From positions 70,449,022 through 70,513,021 of the forward strand of contig OV121081.1 of assembly GCA_921293015.1 (NCBI GenBank): a stretch of 64,000 bases of DNA, read 5' to 3'. Below are positions 47,142 to 59,109 of this stretch, one piece after another; within the stretch, counting starts at the first letter, position 1, and each line of letters opens with the position of its first letter. Both the position numbers and the translations under genes were made by a program. The notes under the pieces are model-generated. The model was not told the DNA's origin. It made no database searches and worked only from the letters and a program-made list of their open reading frames with translations. The stretch is from Phorcus lineatus. Taxonomy: Eukaryota > Mollusca > Gastropoda > Trochida > Trochidae.

Positions 47142-50100
47142 TCATTGCACTGGTCGAACATTAATTCGTTTCAGTTTGTTACCTCGAAATAATGTTTTGA
47201 AAGTGCGAAGGCAAATGTAATCTACTACTTCAAGTACGGTGAGAATACTGGCGCCGAGAAGCAAACCCAACGCACCTCCAATGTCACAAAACAGATCCAT
47301 AATCTCGTATCCAAGTTGCTTCTCCATGTGCTCATACGTCATCGAACTCATGTACACCTCCAGGATGACGAGATTCCTCCGCCAGTGCTCCTCAGTTTGA
47401 CCTTTAGCCTTTGTGTACTGGGTGATGTAGTCCCTGGAAAGAGGCGAGCTGGAGTGTTGCGTGGTGAACGTGTTGTAACTGCAGGGTTCGGGACACTCGT
47501 ATTCACATCCAGTTCCTGTTTTCAGGTAGTTCTCAAGTGTAGGAAGAAAACAGTTGGAGTATTCTTCTATGCCACAAACACTCATATTGTGCGAAAAGGA
47601 TAGGTCCATACAATTGCAGTTTTTGATGATATATTTGCCTTTACATTCTAGTCTGCAGGCCTCGCGAGAGTAGTTTGCATCGAATAGTTCCAGCTTCTTA
47701 CTACCACAGCCAGGGACACCTTCCCCCGAAGTATGCATCTGTTGATTGATGGATATGTAATATATTGGTTAAGAGTTAAAAAGCATGTCATATTCATCAT
47801 TACATTGCTATTATGGACCTTATCTTGATCTGACATATAATAGAGAAAGCAAATTGCATATACATATATAAATACAAACATTCAAATACTCCACTGTAAG
47901 CTTATGAAACACACGAGAGAGCTCCTAATTTGGTTGCCAACCTTGACTTTGATCCCCATGAAATGCTGATAACCAGGCCCCAAAGCAATCCCCATCTCTG
48001 ACATCATGGGGGGCACTTCCGGCGGATGTACTGCAACCTGTAAGGAAGTTACCGAATTTGTACACAAACATTAGGTCTCATATTCCGACTGTTCTACTTT
48101 CCTTCGACAACAATAATCTAACAAGAATGCTGATCTTGCCAATCGTAGGTCATCAGCTGATCATACATGTTTTTTCAATGGTCACTTTTGTATCTTAAGA
48201 AACGGAAAAAGTAATATGGTTGACTGTGACAACATGACTCATGCGTAACCGATACTCATCATCGTATCACTTAGACTGACATTCTGGTTCTACCTCGCTA
48301 AAGTGACCTTTCGGAAACAAACCTCTTTGGTACTATTTCCAAGGCAATCTCTATCCATTGATTGAACAAGAATCCTTTGAGATATATCTAAAAAAAACAA
48401 TCAGGGATGTAAATCCCGCTTGTCTATCTAAACTTAATTACAGAAGTTAAAGGAACAAGATCAATTTGAGCACCTTTTGAAAACAATTGCATTTGTGTCA
48501 CCTTTTTTTTCGCATATCCATCAAGGTTGTCACCGATTCAGACGCATTAAAGAAGTTGGAATGACGATAATAACAAGGAATATATGGATAACAACTTATT
48601 TATTCATTGTATGCGACGTTTCGACACAGATTCTTATCAAGAAAAATTACATTTTGGATGATGCGTCAGTAATTTAAGAATAAAAACAACTCAATAAGGT
48701 TAGTGGTAAAAGTTATCAACATGATCTAAAGCAATTACCATGAACCCAGTTCCAATGTATCCCTCACTATTACGGACATATTCCTCCTCCTGTAGATTCA
48801 AAACCACCCGTAGTCCATGAACACGACCTGAGCTTCGGGCATGCAGTGTCCCGTTAACTGAAATTTACCACTCAAATGATGAAATTGTTAATATTAATTA
48901 TCATATTATCGAAACAATAAAATTATCAAGCAGTCACAAAATATATATCGACGAGAGTGAGATTATTTAGACAGATTTAAAGTCAGTTTGTTCATGTGAA
49001 AACAACATGGAAATACGGCACATTGAAAAAAAATGTTCGGGAGGTTTACCATTGAAAGAATAGCAGATTCCTAGGTCAGTTAGTATGGATGTGAATCCGC
49101 ATGGTTTCTCTCCCCAATCGCACTGCAATAAAGGGTCATTATAAATATCAGGATGAGTATTCAGATTGATTGATTGAAAAGTAGTGAAGAAAATAATATT
49201 TTGCCTTCGAAACCATGGATGAATAATAAGAAAAACCGATTAAAAACCAACGAAGCAGGAGAGACGGATTCATAATGAAGTACGCGGTGTGCAACTTTTC
49301 AATTATGAAATCAAATCAATGAAGTTCCTATTCTAAAATCATGTTTGAAGATAATCTATTTCACCCTTCAATTAGACCATGGGCACTTTATTTTTTTAGA
49401 AAACCGTCATCTTACACCTTTATCACCTAGTTCACATATTGAACTTTTCATATGACAAAGTTATATTTGATGCAGTTTCTTCCCGCATTGACATCAAAAT
49501 AAACAGATAATTTGGATATGCATTTTCAAAATTGATTGAAAAGACTAACGCTCTAAAGAATATTTTTTCATATTTTTCTCAAAAAGCTTCAGGCCTAGAA
49601 ACAATATCACTTAATATATCGCTAGTTTCAGGTGAAATTTCAAATTTATTCAGAAGGCTCGTTCTATTTTGCTTAAGTTGTGATAAAATAATTTTAGAGT
49701 GCAAGAATACGTCTTTATGCAGCGAAGGATAGTAGACAGTTTTTAAATATATACGTATTCATTCAATATATTGCGATACGAAATTTGGTGGAATTCTCAG
49801 CCCTACTAAATATATTCCTTCAAAATTGTATTGTTGGTCCATTCTAGAGTTTCAAAAGTGGCAAAAAAAAACTAATGAATTGTTGGATTATTGTATATTA
49901 TGATAACTACAGCTGCATACCGAAAATTTGTTCACTTACCACTGATTCGTAGTGCAAATGTCATGTATTTTGGGTTTATTTTTTTAAATAGGGAGAAGAG
50001 GTCATAATTTCGATTTCTTTAAATTTCAAATAAAATGTTCCATACCGTCTCCCTGAAAATAAAACCGGCAAAAGCACAATAACTCAGTGCAAAGGAACTA

Positions 50101-51235
50101 ATTTCAAAGCATTTGATTATGCAAAAGGGATGTTGTAGAGAAAAATATAAATTGATGTTTCCAAATATTAACCCCTGGTCATTTCAATGACCTGCCAAAA
50201 CTGCATGTAACGGTTAATTGTGAGGTATGTTAAATACTTGCCTTAAAGAAGAATGAATCTGCACATCTGTATTGAAATTTCAACATCATGAGTTGCTTTT
50301 TCGCAATGCAACGATACCTCAAAGACATCATAAATTTGATGATATGTGTACTAGTATAACCAACAAACAAACTTTTGGCATGCAGCTGTATGCCTCAATG
50401 GGTCATTTTTGGCGTTTGAAATGTTTCAAAACTGCAAAAATTGTCAAAATGTCAATCCATGAATAGAAATGGAAATGGCGTCAGTAATATGAATTTTAAT
50501 CTTGGCGAGATTTGAAAATAGTAAGTAGAAGTCTATTTTTATTAACTTTTCTAATGAAATTACTTCATGTAAGGCTTTGTATCTTTACCCAATAATACGA
50601 ATTTGATTAAGACAGATTTGCATACAGATCTTAACAACAGTAGAAGTGAGCACATCTCACCTACTCCCACTTCATCAAAGAGATTACAAGTTAGTTACCC
50701 AAAGTCTCAGCAATTAAATCAGGCTGTGTGAGATCTGCCCTACGGATGTTTTAGTGTTATCACTTGTTCAAATACTTACCTTAAGTACCGTCGCTTCCTC
50801 AGAAGGGGAAAATTGGAACACAAAACCTTCTGGGTCGGTCTGCATGTAAAAAAAGATGTCCGCGAGTTCAGAGACGGTGATATTTGGAGGATCTTCTTCA
50901 AAGTCTGTGTAAGGATGAAGTAATGTAACTGCATCTGCACTGACACCTGCGTGTTCCACAGCCGACTTATTCACTTCATTGATGTTGCAAATTGTAATGG
51001 TTGGGAAAGGCAAGAATCTAGCAACAATCTCATCCACCCGCACGTTGATTGGTGTGGACATGTACAGAAGAACTTGCTTGTAGATGTTGAATGATGTGAA
51101 GGTCAAACCTCCAGTGAAGATGAAGAACCAGACAATTCTACGGAGACGCCCAGAGTTGGTGTCGTAGATTTGGTCAAGACCCTGGACTGTTACTGACTCA
51201 TGCAACCTCTTGTGCTTGCTGTCGTTACCAGTCAT
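47142..51235 (-). CDS. DEG/ENaC (ASIC-like) channel subunit, copy B
   Basis: Five minus-strand exons: 51235-50780, 49122-49050, 48857-48739, 48037-47942, 47738-47142 (1341 nt, 446 residues). The layout is as in copy A: N-terminal TVQGLDQIYDTNSGR (Gln-Gly again), TM1 RRIVWFFIFTGGLTFTSFNI, LPFPTITICNINE, then CDWGEKPCGF...DLGICYSFN (exon 2, three codons shorter than in A and C). Then come HARSSGRVHGLRVVLNLQEEEYVRNSEG and VAVHPPEVPPMMSEMG, and exon 5 with the Cys-rich region (CRLECKGKYIIKNCNCMD), TQYTKAK, GGALGLLLGASILTVLEVVDY and a basic tail ending RINVRPVQ. Exon 3, 4 and 5 lengths (119, 96 and 597 nt) equal those of copy C. Predicted to be a trimeric cation-channel subunit of the plasma membrane; gating stimulus unknown. 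No disabling change seen. Confidence 0.9.
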
Positions 51236-51259
51236 GTTTAAGTGACTTACGTTCTGCTG

Positions 51260-54200
51260 TGACAGTGATAGAAGAAATTATAATTATCTGCTTATATAGC
51301 TCGCCATCAATGGTTGAAAATGGTTGTAAAGATTCTTTGTAATTAACTCATTGTCTATCACTAAAAAATTCTTTTATCCCAGCGTATGCAATTATTAATG
51401 TGTATGCATATGTGTTGCATGACGTTGTTCCGACCATTAATAAAACTAATATTACATATTTCACCCCTTGTTGTCTTTAGTGAAAATCCAAATTGGTTAT
51501 CTAAAAACTGCTGAAAATGTAAACATGACTCCATTTACAACTGTGTGCTCGGTATGATCTTTTTTATACTTCGTCAACATTCATCATAATTCCATTTGTT
51601 GAAAAAGTCTGTTTCTCTATGTCATTGTCAACACATATGCATTTACTATGTTTCCACTTCATATGCAAAGGTGATAACCATCATGTGTCAAGATATCATT
51701 TCCTTCATAAAGCTCCATCTCCAACGGATCACACAAGTGACATAACTTAAAAACTTGATTGTGACATGGTTTCTTTGATATGCCAAACATACATGCATGG
51801 CCAGACACAACAGGTTATTCAAACGTATTTACAATTTTTTTTCTGAATCAATTTCATATGCAACATTCACAATTCCCTAAGATGATACTCAATTTCAAAC
51901 GTAAAACGTTTATGTTGCTGAAGGAAATGAAAGAGAGCCACTGTGGAAAATAAGATGCCAACGTATCTATACCGGGAAGGTGGTCTCATGACTGTGAAAA
52001 AGTAAGGGCGACAGTGGCCAAGGTGGCGACGGCCTTAAAGTGTAGGCAAACATCATGTGTACTACCTGGGACACTTCTTTTGTAAGCATCTAGTATCTAT
52101 CAATGAGGTTATGGAATATGGCTGTCAAAGTTTTTTGTAAGTTTCTTTGCAAAGCGGGTCGTGGGCGAAACGCCATACTACGGCAAATGATAACCGGTGC
52201 AAATCTTGTAGGAACGTAGCAGATTCCGGGAGGATATACTAACGAGCATCGACCGCATTGAAAATGAAAAAGCACTTTGAAAATTCAAATCTATCCTTCT
52301 AATCAACAAATGCCAGGGATGTAATGTAGTATTTGCTGTCATCGGTATTTAAGTAACTGAAAACGGTTTGCTGTAAAATCAATCCCTTGACTCAATATAT
52401 TGTTAAAGTTTGTTCATCATTTTTTATTTCCAACTGCCTAGGTCTTGTATTTACTGAGAAAAAACACTTTGGAAACAGTTGATATTTTCCACTGATTAGA
52501 TGACAAAACTGTTTTAGATATTAGATTTTATCATGAAAACAAAAGATTGAAAGATTTTTTATGTAAAAATGTTGTCACTAATGTTGCCTCAAGCACCAAG
52601 GGTAGAAGTGTTTGAAATGTATTGTTTTAAGTTCGCAAAAACAAGATGTACAGATACCTGTATGACTCTATCATGAATTTGTTTTTAAAGACTTCAATAT
52701 CGATGAATCAATAAATTCATCTAAACAGACATTGAACAGAATCATTGAAGGCGTCTAAATACTTAAGGCCATTTTTTGTGTGCCAGGGTCCCGTTGCACA
52801 AAACACTAAGGTGACCTGAGGTCACTAAGGTAGCCTTAGTGCAATGTTAAATGATGGCACTAAGGTTAACCTTAGTGCTATTTAACCTTAGTGCTAAGTT
52901 GTTTTGTGCAACGGCCCCCTGTTCGTTAGGGACACAGATTGTTCTGATTACCGCCTGTAAAGTACATGATTTTTTGTCTTACACTTGAGCTTCTGAAATT
53001 AATTCAGTAAAACACACATTGAGTCCGTCACAAACTTTGGTAGCCATGCTTCAAGGTCAACACTTTGACTTGTTAATCTGTCAAATTCAAACATGCTTCA
53101 AGGTCAACAATGGTTGAATTCCTCAAATCAAATATGTAATTGTATTCTTACAAGTAAATATCGTTAACAAGAGGTGGACAAAAGTTGATCGCAACCATAG
53201 ATATGTTTTCATTTTTTCATTTGATGCCTTATTGATGTGGGGAAAAAAATTTTGTTAATCAAATATTTAAAATATTAACATCTACGATGTTTTCATTCAC
53301 AATTAAGTGATTAAAAATGCCCAGTACAAATGACTGTAATAATGTGTTAAAAAATTGAAGGCCAATTTGAGAATGTCTTTTTAGTGTAAAAGTTCAAGAC
53401 AATCATTTGCGGCTGTTTTTCGAAATCTATATGTTAGAGATTCAAAACATTATTTCTTCCTAAAAAAAATAATGATAAGCAGAAAGATCATCATGCTACC
53501 GGAGTCAACATTAATAAAAGTCAATCTCATATCCAATATCTGCTGGCAATGAATCCTTTGAGGTCTTATCACTTGGTTAAATTTTGAGTACTGAATTTCA
53601 GCTAATCGAACTTTTTAATTTGTGTTTAAATAATCCACGTCAGTTGTTAGACATACATGTATGTTGGTCACGAGGAACACACAAGGATCAATTATAACAA
53701 ACTTTAATTACGAACAGTAACAAGAAAACAAAATCTTGATAGTTCTACATGAATAAATATTGTTACTAGAACACTAGACCAATATTTCATACATTGTGAG
53801 TTCCAAAACAATGTCCTCTTCCATTTTGGAACGTATATACAAAAGCATGTCCAAGGTAATATTAACATTAACGTTAAAAAGCCTTCCAAGAAAACATGAT
53901 CATGATACAATGTACTTACAGTAGTACTTACAATAATCACATCTAGAAGAAAAACGTGTCTAGGAAACATTATAAGTTGTCGTTTTGATTTTTCACTAAA
54001 AAAACATCAATTTAAAAAGAACTACATCGAATGGCCGATCCAAGTTTGTGAAATGGGTCGAACCGTATCTAAACACAACTTGAAAATATCCTAGTTGATT
54101 CCAATCTTACCTGGCTACTGAATATTCGAATCCCGGAGGTCCGTCTCAAATAAGTGCTGTTTGAAGAACCTTCTGAGGATGTCAACAAAAGTCAATGACT

Positions 54201-54830
54201 ATATTCCCTCCTCACTTGATATCAGTTGGACTATTGGTTCTACCCAGTTTGTGCAACATGACTTGGGTCTTATATGGTTGTTACCACAGTTTTGTCCATA
54301 TCTTGTATATAATGGTGCAGAAAATGATATTTTGCTTAAACCTGAACAAGGTTGTCAAAATAATCTTCCTATACATGTATCGTTTGATGCTTTTTCTTGT
54401 TCAAGACACGTTCCCTGGCATTGTATTATAACTGGAACTTTGTTTCTCCTCGCAAAGTAAAACAGGGCAACATCCTCAATTTTTAATTCATTCCGAGAGG
54501 CTGGATACCTAAGTTCATTGGCAACAATGTATGGTATGCTACATTCCTGCACTTTTAACTGACTGACAACTTTTGTTTTGAAGAGCTTGATATTAACAGT
54601 GTGTGATAAAGTAAAGTTTTTGCCAAACGCGATTGTCTTGCCCTGTACGCACAACAATAACCAAGAAAGTTTAAAGAGGGCGTCTAGTCTAGACTTGTCA
54701 ACTTGTCAAATGATGTTTTTTTTATCATATGTTCAATATGGTTCATATGACTCTTTATTTAGTGGACAATAGAGATATTAAACTTGTTTTGACTAAACAA
54801 TATGTAATGTTATCTTGAGGGGGTGCAAAA
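51260..54830. other. Intergenic region between channel copies C and B
   Basis: It holds the fold-back at 52784-52921. A minus-strand frame at 54657-54355 (YIVANELRYPASRNELKIED, YFARRNKVPVII) looks protein-like in composition but has no recognised family, no splice-consistent neighbours and a stop shortly after. It may be a retrocopy fragment. Otherwise no gene is seen. Confidence 0.4.
52784..52921. repeat. Fold-back repeat with CTAAGG-rich interior
   Basis: CAGGGTCCCGTTGCACAAAAC on the left mirrors GTTTTGTGCAACGGCCCCCTG on the right. The interior repeats CACTAAGG/CCTTAGTG several times in both orientations, so the whole 138 bp can fold into a long stem. It is a MITE-like palindromic element lying upstream of copy B. 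Confidence 0.85.
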
Positions 54831-54841
54831 TTTCCTTTGTG

Positions 54842-57800
54842 TCACTGCACTGGTTGAACATCAATCCGTTTCGGATTTTTGACACCAAATAATTTGGTAA
54901 GAGCCCGAAGGCAAACATAATCTACTACCTCAAGTATAGTTAGAATACTAGCCCCAAGAAGTAAACCCAACGCACCTCCAATGTCACAAAACAGATCAAG
55001 AATCTCGTATCCAAGTTGCTTCTCCATGTGCTCATACGTCATCGAACTCATGTACACCTCCAGGATGACGAGATTCCTCCGCCAGTGCTCCTCAGTTTGA
55101 CCTTTAGCCTTTGTATACTGGGTGATGTAGTCCCTGGAGAGAGGCGAGCTGGAGTGTTGAATGGTGAACGTGTTGTAACTGCAGGGTTCTGGGCACTCGG
55201 ACTCACATCCAGTTCCGTTTTCTAGGTAGTGTTCGAGGTTCGGGATGAGACAATCAGCATACAGTTGAGGGTCACACATTGTAACATTGTTCGGAATGGT
55301 GAAGTCTCCACAACCGCACTTCTCGACAATGAAGTTGCCCTTACATTCCAACCTGCAGGCTTCTCTAGAATAGTTAGCATCTGAGTGTTTTAACTTCTTA
55401 CTTCCGCAACCACTGATGCCTGCCTTTGATTTCTGCATCTGCGAAAATAAAAACATAAACATACAGTCACTGTTGTACGTTTTCTTGGGGTAAAAGGCTT
55501 TATGCGAAAAGGAAAACAAGTGACACCAAGACACTCTTCTTTAACCAGTTCAGTTACACGGTTGCATTTCCTTAATGATTAAAAGGTGCTCACAATACAA
55601 TTGCCAAGTGCAATTTTCGGTTGACAGGTGAAACCTTCTACGATTACGGATAATCCGGTTGATTGTTTGGATGCTATGTCCTCTAAATAAAATTAATTTG
55701 GCATAAATTCGTATATTAATTTGAACAGTTAAAAAAAAGAAATAATGTTCATATGTTTTTACCATGGTTATTGGCAGTTGATGGATATGAATGTATCGAG
55801 ATGGCCCGACTATCGAACACAGTATTCTAGTGAACCAACCTTGACTTTAATCCCCATGAAGTGCTGATATCCAGGATACACAGCAATTCCCATCTCGGAC
55901 ATGATCGGGGGCACTTCCGGTGGATGGACAGCAACCTGTAAAGAAGTTACCTAATACATACAGCAAACATAATGTCGCACCTGAAGCATCAACCACTAGA
56001 ATAGTTCCTTGTCGTCATACACACTCTTTGCAGACACCTTACTAAACTTTCAAACTGGTTGTTCTGGTCAACATAATTCTTCTATGAAAATAACAAATGT
56101 TAAATTGACCTCCTTGTCAGTTGTCTCTTAAAAGTGATTTAGACCACCTTTTTGTTTTGCCCACTGAAATTAAAAGAAACATATTCTAGACATTCAAGGA
56201 ATGTTTGGGCATATGATATCAAACAAAGAAAAAGCCATTTAATTGAATTAATGATACAAAGGAAGGAATAAGAAATGGATGAAATATATTAGGAAAGGGC
56301 GTAACCTATCAAACCGTAGGTGATAATTAAATTTTAGGAACCATTGTTATGACAAAGAACGCCGGACAAATAGTTGACACAAACCATAAACCCAGTTCCA
56401 ATGTATCCATCCAAACTGCGGACATATTCCTCTTCCTGGACATTCAGAACCACCCGCAGTCCATGGGCACGACCTGAGTTACGGGCATGTCGACTCCCGT
56501 TTGCTGTGAAATCGCGACTATATCATTGAAATACATACAAACGATTTTTGATTCAAAACAACATTATGTAGTCTAAAAGTTCGAGAATTTTTGTTACTTT
56601 TTACGAGATTGTATACTTTATTTCTGCGCAATTGCCCTAGATATAAAATTCGTTCACAGATAACACTCATATTTATTTATATGTATGATAGTTATTGATG
56701 AGCAAATTTTATTTCTTGGTCGTAATTCAGCAGTACAAATTCCTGATGCGCAATTTTAGTTGTTTTCTACATAGGGTTTTGTATTTCTGAAAAAATGATG
56801 CCCTAGATATAAGATTCGTTCACAGAGAACATTCATACTTGTATAATAGTTATCGGTGAACGAATTTTATTTCTAGGACATATTTTCAGCGATACAAATT
56901 CCTGTGGCTTTTATAGTGTTCATCATTTGCATATTCATCAAGTTTCATGTGATGTTTTTTGTTAAATAATTTCAAATTCCAATTTTGCTTTTTTACTGTA
57001 TAAAATGAACGATTGCAATAGCTTTGTTTGTTTTCCCAGAACAACTTTGGATTTTGCTTAGATATCAGTGGAACGGTAACATGAAATACATTTCAAATAA
57101 GGATTTTTATGATGATCTTATTCTTGTGTAACAAATAATTAAAAAATATTTCTTTAATCGCATACTGTTTAAGCTTGAATTTAATTTAAGAATTTAATAT
57201 AAAAAAATCTCGGTGTTTCTTAAACTTGATTTAATTGGGATTTACAATAAACATTTACTGCCGTAAAAAAAAAATTCTGCTTATTAATAGGGAAATTAGT
57301 TTAGTTAAAAAAACATGAGACAATAGAAAAAAAACATTCTTTTGATATGCTTGATTTCATTCACATATAAAACACTAATTGTCTCCACAATATCTACATT
57401 TGTCAACATTATCTATATTGCCAGAACGTAACCATATCATTTAAAAGTTATAGAGCATAGAAAAAAAGGAATAACAGAATATTGGTGTTAAGAGACTTTT
57501 TAAAGATTTGTTTAAAGTTTTTTACAATCTAAATCAACTTCATCGACACAAGACTACTTTAATTCGTTAGTGTCAATATAGAATAGAAAGAAGCTTACCG
57601 TTAAACGAATAACACAACCCCATGTCAGTAAATCTTTGGGAGAATTGGTCAAGATCGCATGGTCGTTTTTCCCAATCACACTGAAACAGAAATAATATAC
57701 TTGAATTTTCAAAAAGATATTTTATTCACATATAACGCTACATTCACCATAAAATTGGTTTCTTCGTTGAATTAGTCCTATGGATTATTGTGGGTTTTTT

Positions 57801-59094
57801 TCAAATAAGTGTTTGTATGTGAAAGATTGCAACAACACGGAATACACAAAACACTGTAGTAAAGTTAGAGTATATGCCCACACACAAACTTTCGTTTGAA
57901 ATGAAATGAGTTCTTCAATCTGATTATTGAATGAAATGCTTGTTTTAACATGAAATATAATGATTTAAAAAGTAGATTTGTAAAAGATTTGGAACGTTCT
58001 TCAATCCTTCCATCTTTTGTGTTAATCCATTGTATATTCCAAAAAACATATTTTGGATTATATCATTATGGCTGAGATTGTGAATTATCTCGTTTTTCAT
58101 TTTATAAATCATGAAGTCGTTTTATACTATGTGTCTTGTTATAAGCAAGGTTACACGTATCACAAAACAAATAACTGATGTATATCGTGGTATTGATACA
58201 CATAGGTTTAATTCAGTCATTATCTTCAGCTCGCTTTCAATCACGTATCACTGTTTGTAAAAGCCATCACAGATTGAATCCAACATGTATTGAATAAAAG
58301 AAAATGCACATTTTCTAAGAGTTCTTTTAGATATATGGACACAAAATTCCATTGATGAAATATCAAGTTGAATAAGATAATCTCATCTTCTAAGTATATA
58401 GTTCACTTTAAAACAATTTCCCCTTCGTTCTTGCTATTTTATGAAACTTTTATCATTAAAAACTCCAATAAACTAGACAAAATAACCAGGATTTATCTGA
58501 ATTTGATTGACGTGCAATCAGTTAGTCAATGAGTACATAAATGTTTTCATAACACATTTATTTCATATTACCGTAACTATGACTTTGGTTATACAATCAC
58601 CTATTCAAAAAACAGATTCATCCACTCCCTTGAAACTGAAGTTGTTATCATGACGACCCACCCACCTTAAAAATGGTTGATTCACTTGAAATGTCATCCG
58701 TAAGGATTCCGATGAAGTCAGTATACAGAATCTCTGTCAAAGCTGCCACTTCAGACACGCTGATATTTGGCCTTTCTTCATCAAAATCGGCGTAAGGCAT
58801 AAATATAGGAGCAGCACTGGTTATACCATATTTATCTGTAAACGATTTCTTCACGATATTATTATGACAAAAGGTAACGGTAGGAAATGGCAGGGAACTG
58901 CTGAGTTTCTCGTCCACCCGCACGTTGATTGGTGTGGATATATATAGAAGAACTTGCTTGTAGATGTTGAATGATGTGAAGGCCAAACCTCCAGTGAAGA
59001 TGAAGAACCAGACAATTCTACGGAGAGGTCCAGAGTTGGTGTCGTAGATCTGTTCAAGACCCTGGATATTTACAGCCTCGTGTAACTTTCTCAT
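54842..59094 (-). CDS. DEG/ENaC (ASIC-like) channel subunit, copy C
   Basis: Five minus-strand exons: 59094-58666, 57680-57599, 56503-56385, 55935-55840, 55438-54842 (1323 nt, 440 residues). N-terminal MRKLHEAVNIQGLEQIYD (Gln-Gly motif), TM1 RRIVWFFIFTGGLAFTSFNI, LPFPTVTFCHNN, exon 2 CDWEKRPCDL...DMGLCYSFN, exon 3 HARNSGRAHGLRVVLNVQEEE, exon 4 VAVHPPEVPPIMSEMG. Exon 5 has CRLECKGNFIVEKCGCGDF, NGTGCESECPEPCSYNTF, TQYTKAK, GGALGLLLGASILTILEVVDY and the tail RIDVQPVQ. The donor of exon 3 is GTTTGT, less usual than in copies A and B. The start is the first Met after an in-frame stop. Exon 2 has the same length as in copy A (82 nt) and exons 3 to 5 match copy B, so the three are close tandem duplicates. 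The orphan first exon at 62267-62800 lies upstream and could be an alternative start for this gene. Confidence 0.9.
56633..56915. repeat. Imperfect tandem duplication, two copies about 165 bp apart, in intron 2 of channel copy C
   Basis: CCCTAGATATAAAATTCGTT, CACAGATAACACTCATA, ATAGTTATTGATGAGCAAAT and ACAAATTCCTG at 56633-56745 recur in the same order at about 56802-56912 with substitutions. Age is moderate. No coding potential. Confidence 0.75.
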
Positions 59095-59109
59095 TTTGTT
59101 TTTGTCTCC

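Noticed and set aside
54355..54657. 100-codon minus-strand frame (YIVANELRYPASRN, FARRNKVPVII)
   Set aside because: Composition is protein-like, but I could not place it in a family or join it to other exons. A search with HHpred would decide; a hit over most of its length would revive it as a retrocopy.
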